Below are positions 62,501 through 64,000 of a DNA stretch of 64,000 bases, one piece after another. The stretch is from Diplonema papillatum (taxonomy: Eukaryota > Euglenozoa > Diplonemea > Diplonemida > Diplonemidae), in contig JAPJBO010000075.1 in the NCBI GenBank assembly GCA_030068145.1, positions 248,001 through 312,000 of the forward strand, written 5' to 3'. A program made the position numbers and the translations under genes. Numbering within the stretch: the stretch's first letter is position 1; every line of letters begins with the position of its first letter. Below the pieces are notes generated by a model. That model was not told the DNA's origin. It saw only the letters and a list, made by a program, of their open reading frames with translations, and ran no database searches.

Positions 62501-63218
62501 TCTTGCGGGATTTATTCAACGCAGCAGGTGGGGCATCCGACGTGCTTTTTCTTGCGGGATTTATTCAACGCAGCAGGTGGGGCATCCGACGTGCTTTTTC
62601 TTGCGGGATTTATTCAACGCAGCAGGTGGGGCATCCGACGTGCTTTTTCTTGCGGGATTTATTCAACGCAGCAGGTGGGGCATCCGACGTGCTTTTTCTT
62701 GCGGGATTTATTCAACGCAGCAGGTGGGGCATCCGACGTGCTTTTTCTTGCGGGATTTATTCAACGCAGCAGGTGGGGCATCCGACGTGCTTTTTCTTGC
62801 GGGATTTATTCAACGCAGCAGGTGGGGCATCCGACGTGCTTTTTCTTGCGGGATTTATTCAACGCAGCAGGTGGGGCATCCGACGTGCTTTTTCTTGCGG
62901 GATTTATTCAACGCAGCAGGTGGGGCATCCGACGTGCTTTTTCTTGCGGGATTTATTCAACGCAGCAGGTGGGGCATCCGACGTGCTTTTTCTTGCGGGA
63001 TTTATTCAACGCAGCAGGTGGGGCATCCGACGTGCTTTTTCTTGCGGGATTTATTCAACGCAGCAGGTGGGGCATCCGACGTGCTTTTTCTTGCGGGATT
63101 TATTCAACGCAGCAGGTGGGGCATCCGACGTGCTTTTTCTTGCGGGATTCATTCAACGCAGCAGGTAGGGCATCCGACGTGCTTTGTGTGTAGCAATCTC
63201 ACACGCAGCAGGTGGGGC
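59545..63218. repeat. 49-bp satellite, 74 units
   Basis: CATCCGACGTGCTTTTTCTT begins every 49 bp from 59545 to 63171; the last two units show changes, the rest appear identical. All three plus frames are open for over 1,200 codons, because 49 is 1 modulo 3 and the unit has no stop in any frame. A protein is not supported. Confidence 0.98.
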
Positions 63219-63400
63219 ATCGCCTAACGTTCCCAGGCGGCTTCAGACAGATCTCATCGTACGCGACCCGTCTGGCACCTCGTGTTCGCTTCGACGTCAG
63301 TTCCGCTAAAGCGATCGCTGAACCCAAACGAGAATTACAGCTGTTTGTGTCGATTGCGAAGCCCACGAAGGCTTTGGTCGGATTTAGCTGACATAAAACT
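63219..63400. other. Unique spacer between satellites
   Basis: About 180 bp with no recognisable feature. Confidence 0.5.
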
Positions 63401-64000
63401 CCAGTTTGATTTCGTTAATCGTTAACCCCGAAATGGGTAAGCGTTGGATCCAGAAGAAAGTCTTTGTCATCATGTCAGATCGTCAAAAAAACGAAGGCAA
63501 TAACTTTTGACAAGCGGCTTCTATGGGGAAATCAGGCTGTTAAAAAGCTCGGTTTGATTTCGTTAATCGTCAACCCCGGAATGGGTAAGCGTTGGATCCA
63601 GAAGAAAGTCTTTGTCATCATGTCAGATCGTCAAAAAAACGAAGGCAATAACTTTTGACAAGCGGCTTCTTTGGCGAAATCAGGCTGTTAAAAAGCTCGG
63701 TTTGATTTCGTTAATCGTCAACCCCGGAATGGGTAAGCGTTGGATCCAGAAGAAAGTCTTTGTCATCATGTCAGATCGTCAAAAAAACGAAGGCAATAAC
63801 TTTTGACAAGCGGCTTCTATGGGGAAATCAGGCTGTTAAAAAGCTCGGTTTGATTTCGTTAATCGTCAACCCCGGAATGGGTAAGCGTTGGATCCAGAAG
63901 AAAGTCTTTGTCATCATGTCAGATCGTCAAAAAAACGAAGGCAATAACTTTTGACAAGCGGCTTCTATGGGGAAATCAGGCTGTTAAAAAGCTCGGTTTG
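63401..64000. repeat. 148-bp satellite, block 2 (continues past window)
   Basis: Four units plus part of a fifth, same orientation and near identical to block 1. Confidence 0.97.

Noticed and set aside
59346-63227. Open frames of about 1,200-1,290 codons in three plus frames
   Set aside because: They are produced by the stop-free 49-bp satellite; codon content is the repeat itself and no domain is present.

Overview
This is nuclear DNA of a unicellular eukaryote. Its genes are split by GT-AG introns whose positions can be confirmed by protein homology, there are plant-like LINE and hAT transposon remains, several satellite arrays, and pieces of a cytosolic-type 18S rRNA gene. I cannot assign the lineage. 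The gene set (sedolisin/TPP1 peptidases, mucolipin-like channel, metacaspase-like and OTU-like proteins, NSA2) occurs in many protists, and the 18S pieces look divergent.

Region 1-22 kb, minus strand: five near-identical sedolisin (S53, tripeptidyl-peptidase I type) genes, each with two exons and encoding 549 aa. Copies 1-4 lie in a head-to-tail array with a 3,483-bp period. Copy 5 stands about 4 kb further on, behind a decayed LINE. The exons are almost constant, but the single intron is 357, 716 or 2,830 bp. The 5' flank of copy 5 is a minisatellite that appears to derive from the gene's own signal-peptide codons.

Region 23.9-32.2 kb, minus strand: a hAT-type transposase remnant with a 62-bp minisatellite at its 5' end, an OTU-fold protein without the catalytic Cys, and a three-exon mucolipin/polycystin-type cation channel. 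Region 32.8-44 kb: an 18S 3' fragment, a 37-unit 22-bp array, a cluster of long perfect hairpins, a metacaspase-like gene without its catalytic Cys (with two partial copies of its 5' region), a LINE and a TIR element.

Region 44-56.6 kb: 115-bp and 16-bp tandem repeats, more 18S-like fragments, and a complete five-exon NSA2 gene (60S ribosome biogenesis, 260 aa, minus strand). NSA2 intron 4 carries the 18S 5' end, and its last exon is preceded by a minisatellite made of copies of its own splice acceptor and exon start. Region 55.2-64 kb: two blocks of a 148-bp satellite flanking a decayed retroelement and a 74-unit array of a 49-bp satellite.

Across the window the confirmed introns are built largely from a small set of dispersed repeats. 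Some repeats begin or end at, or close to, the splice sites, which suggests introner-like behaviour. This repeat-to-intron link, the scrambled 18S pieces and the two Cys-less cysteine-protease relatives are the points most worth a second look. All gene models here were read by eye; exon borders rest on reading-frame continuity and remembered family sequences, not on alignments.
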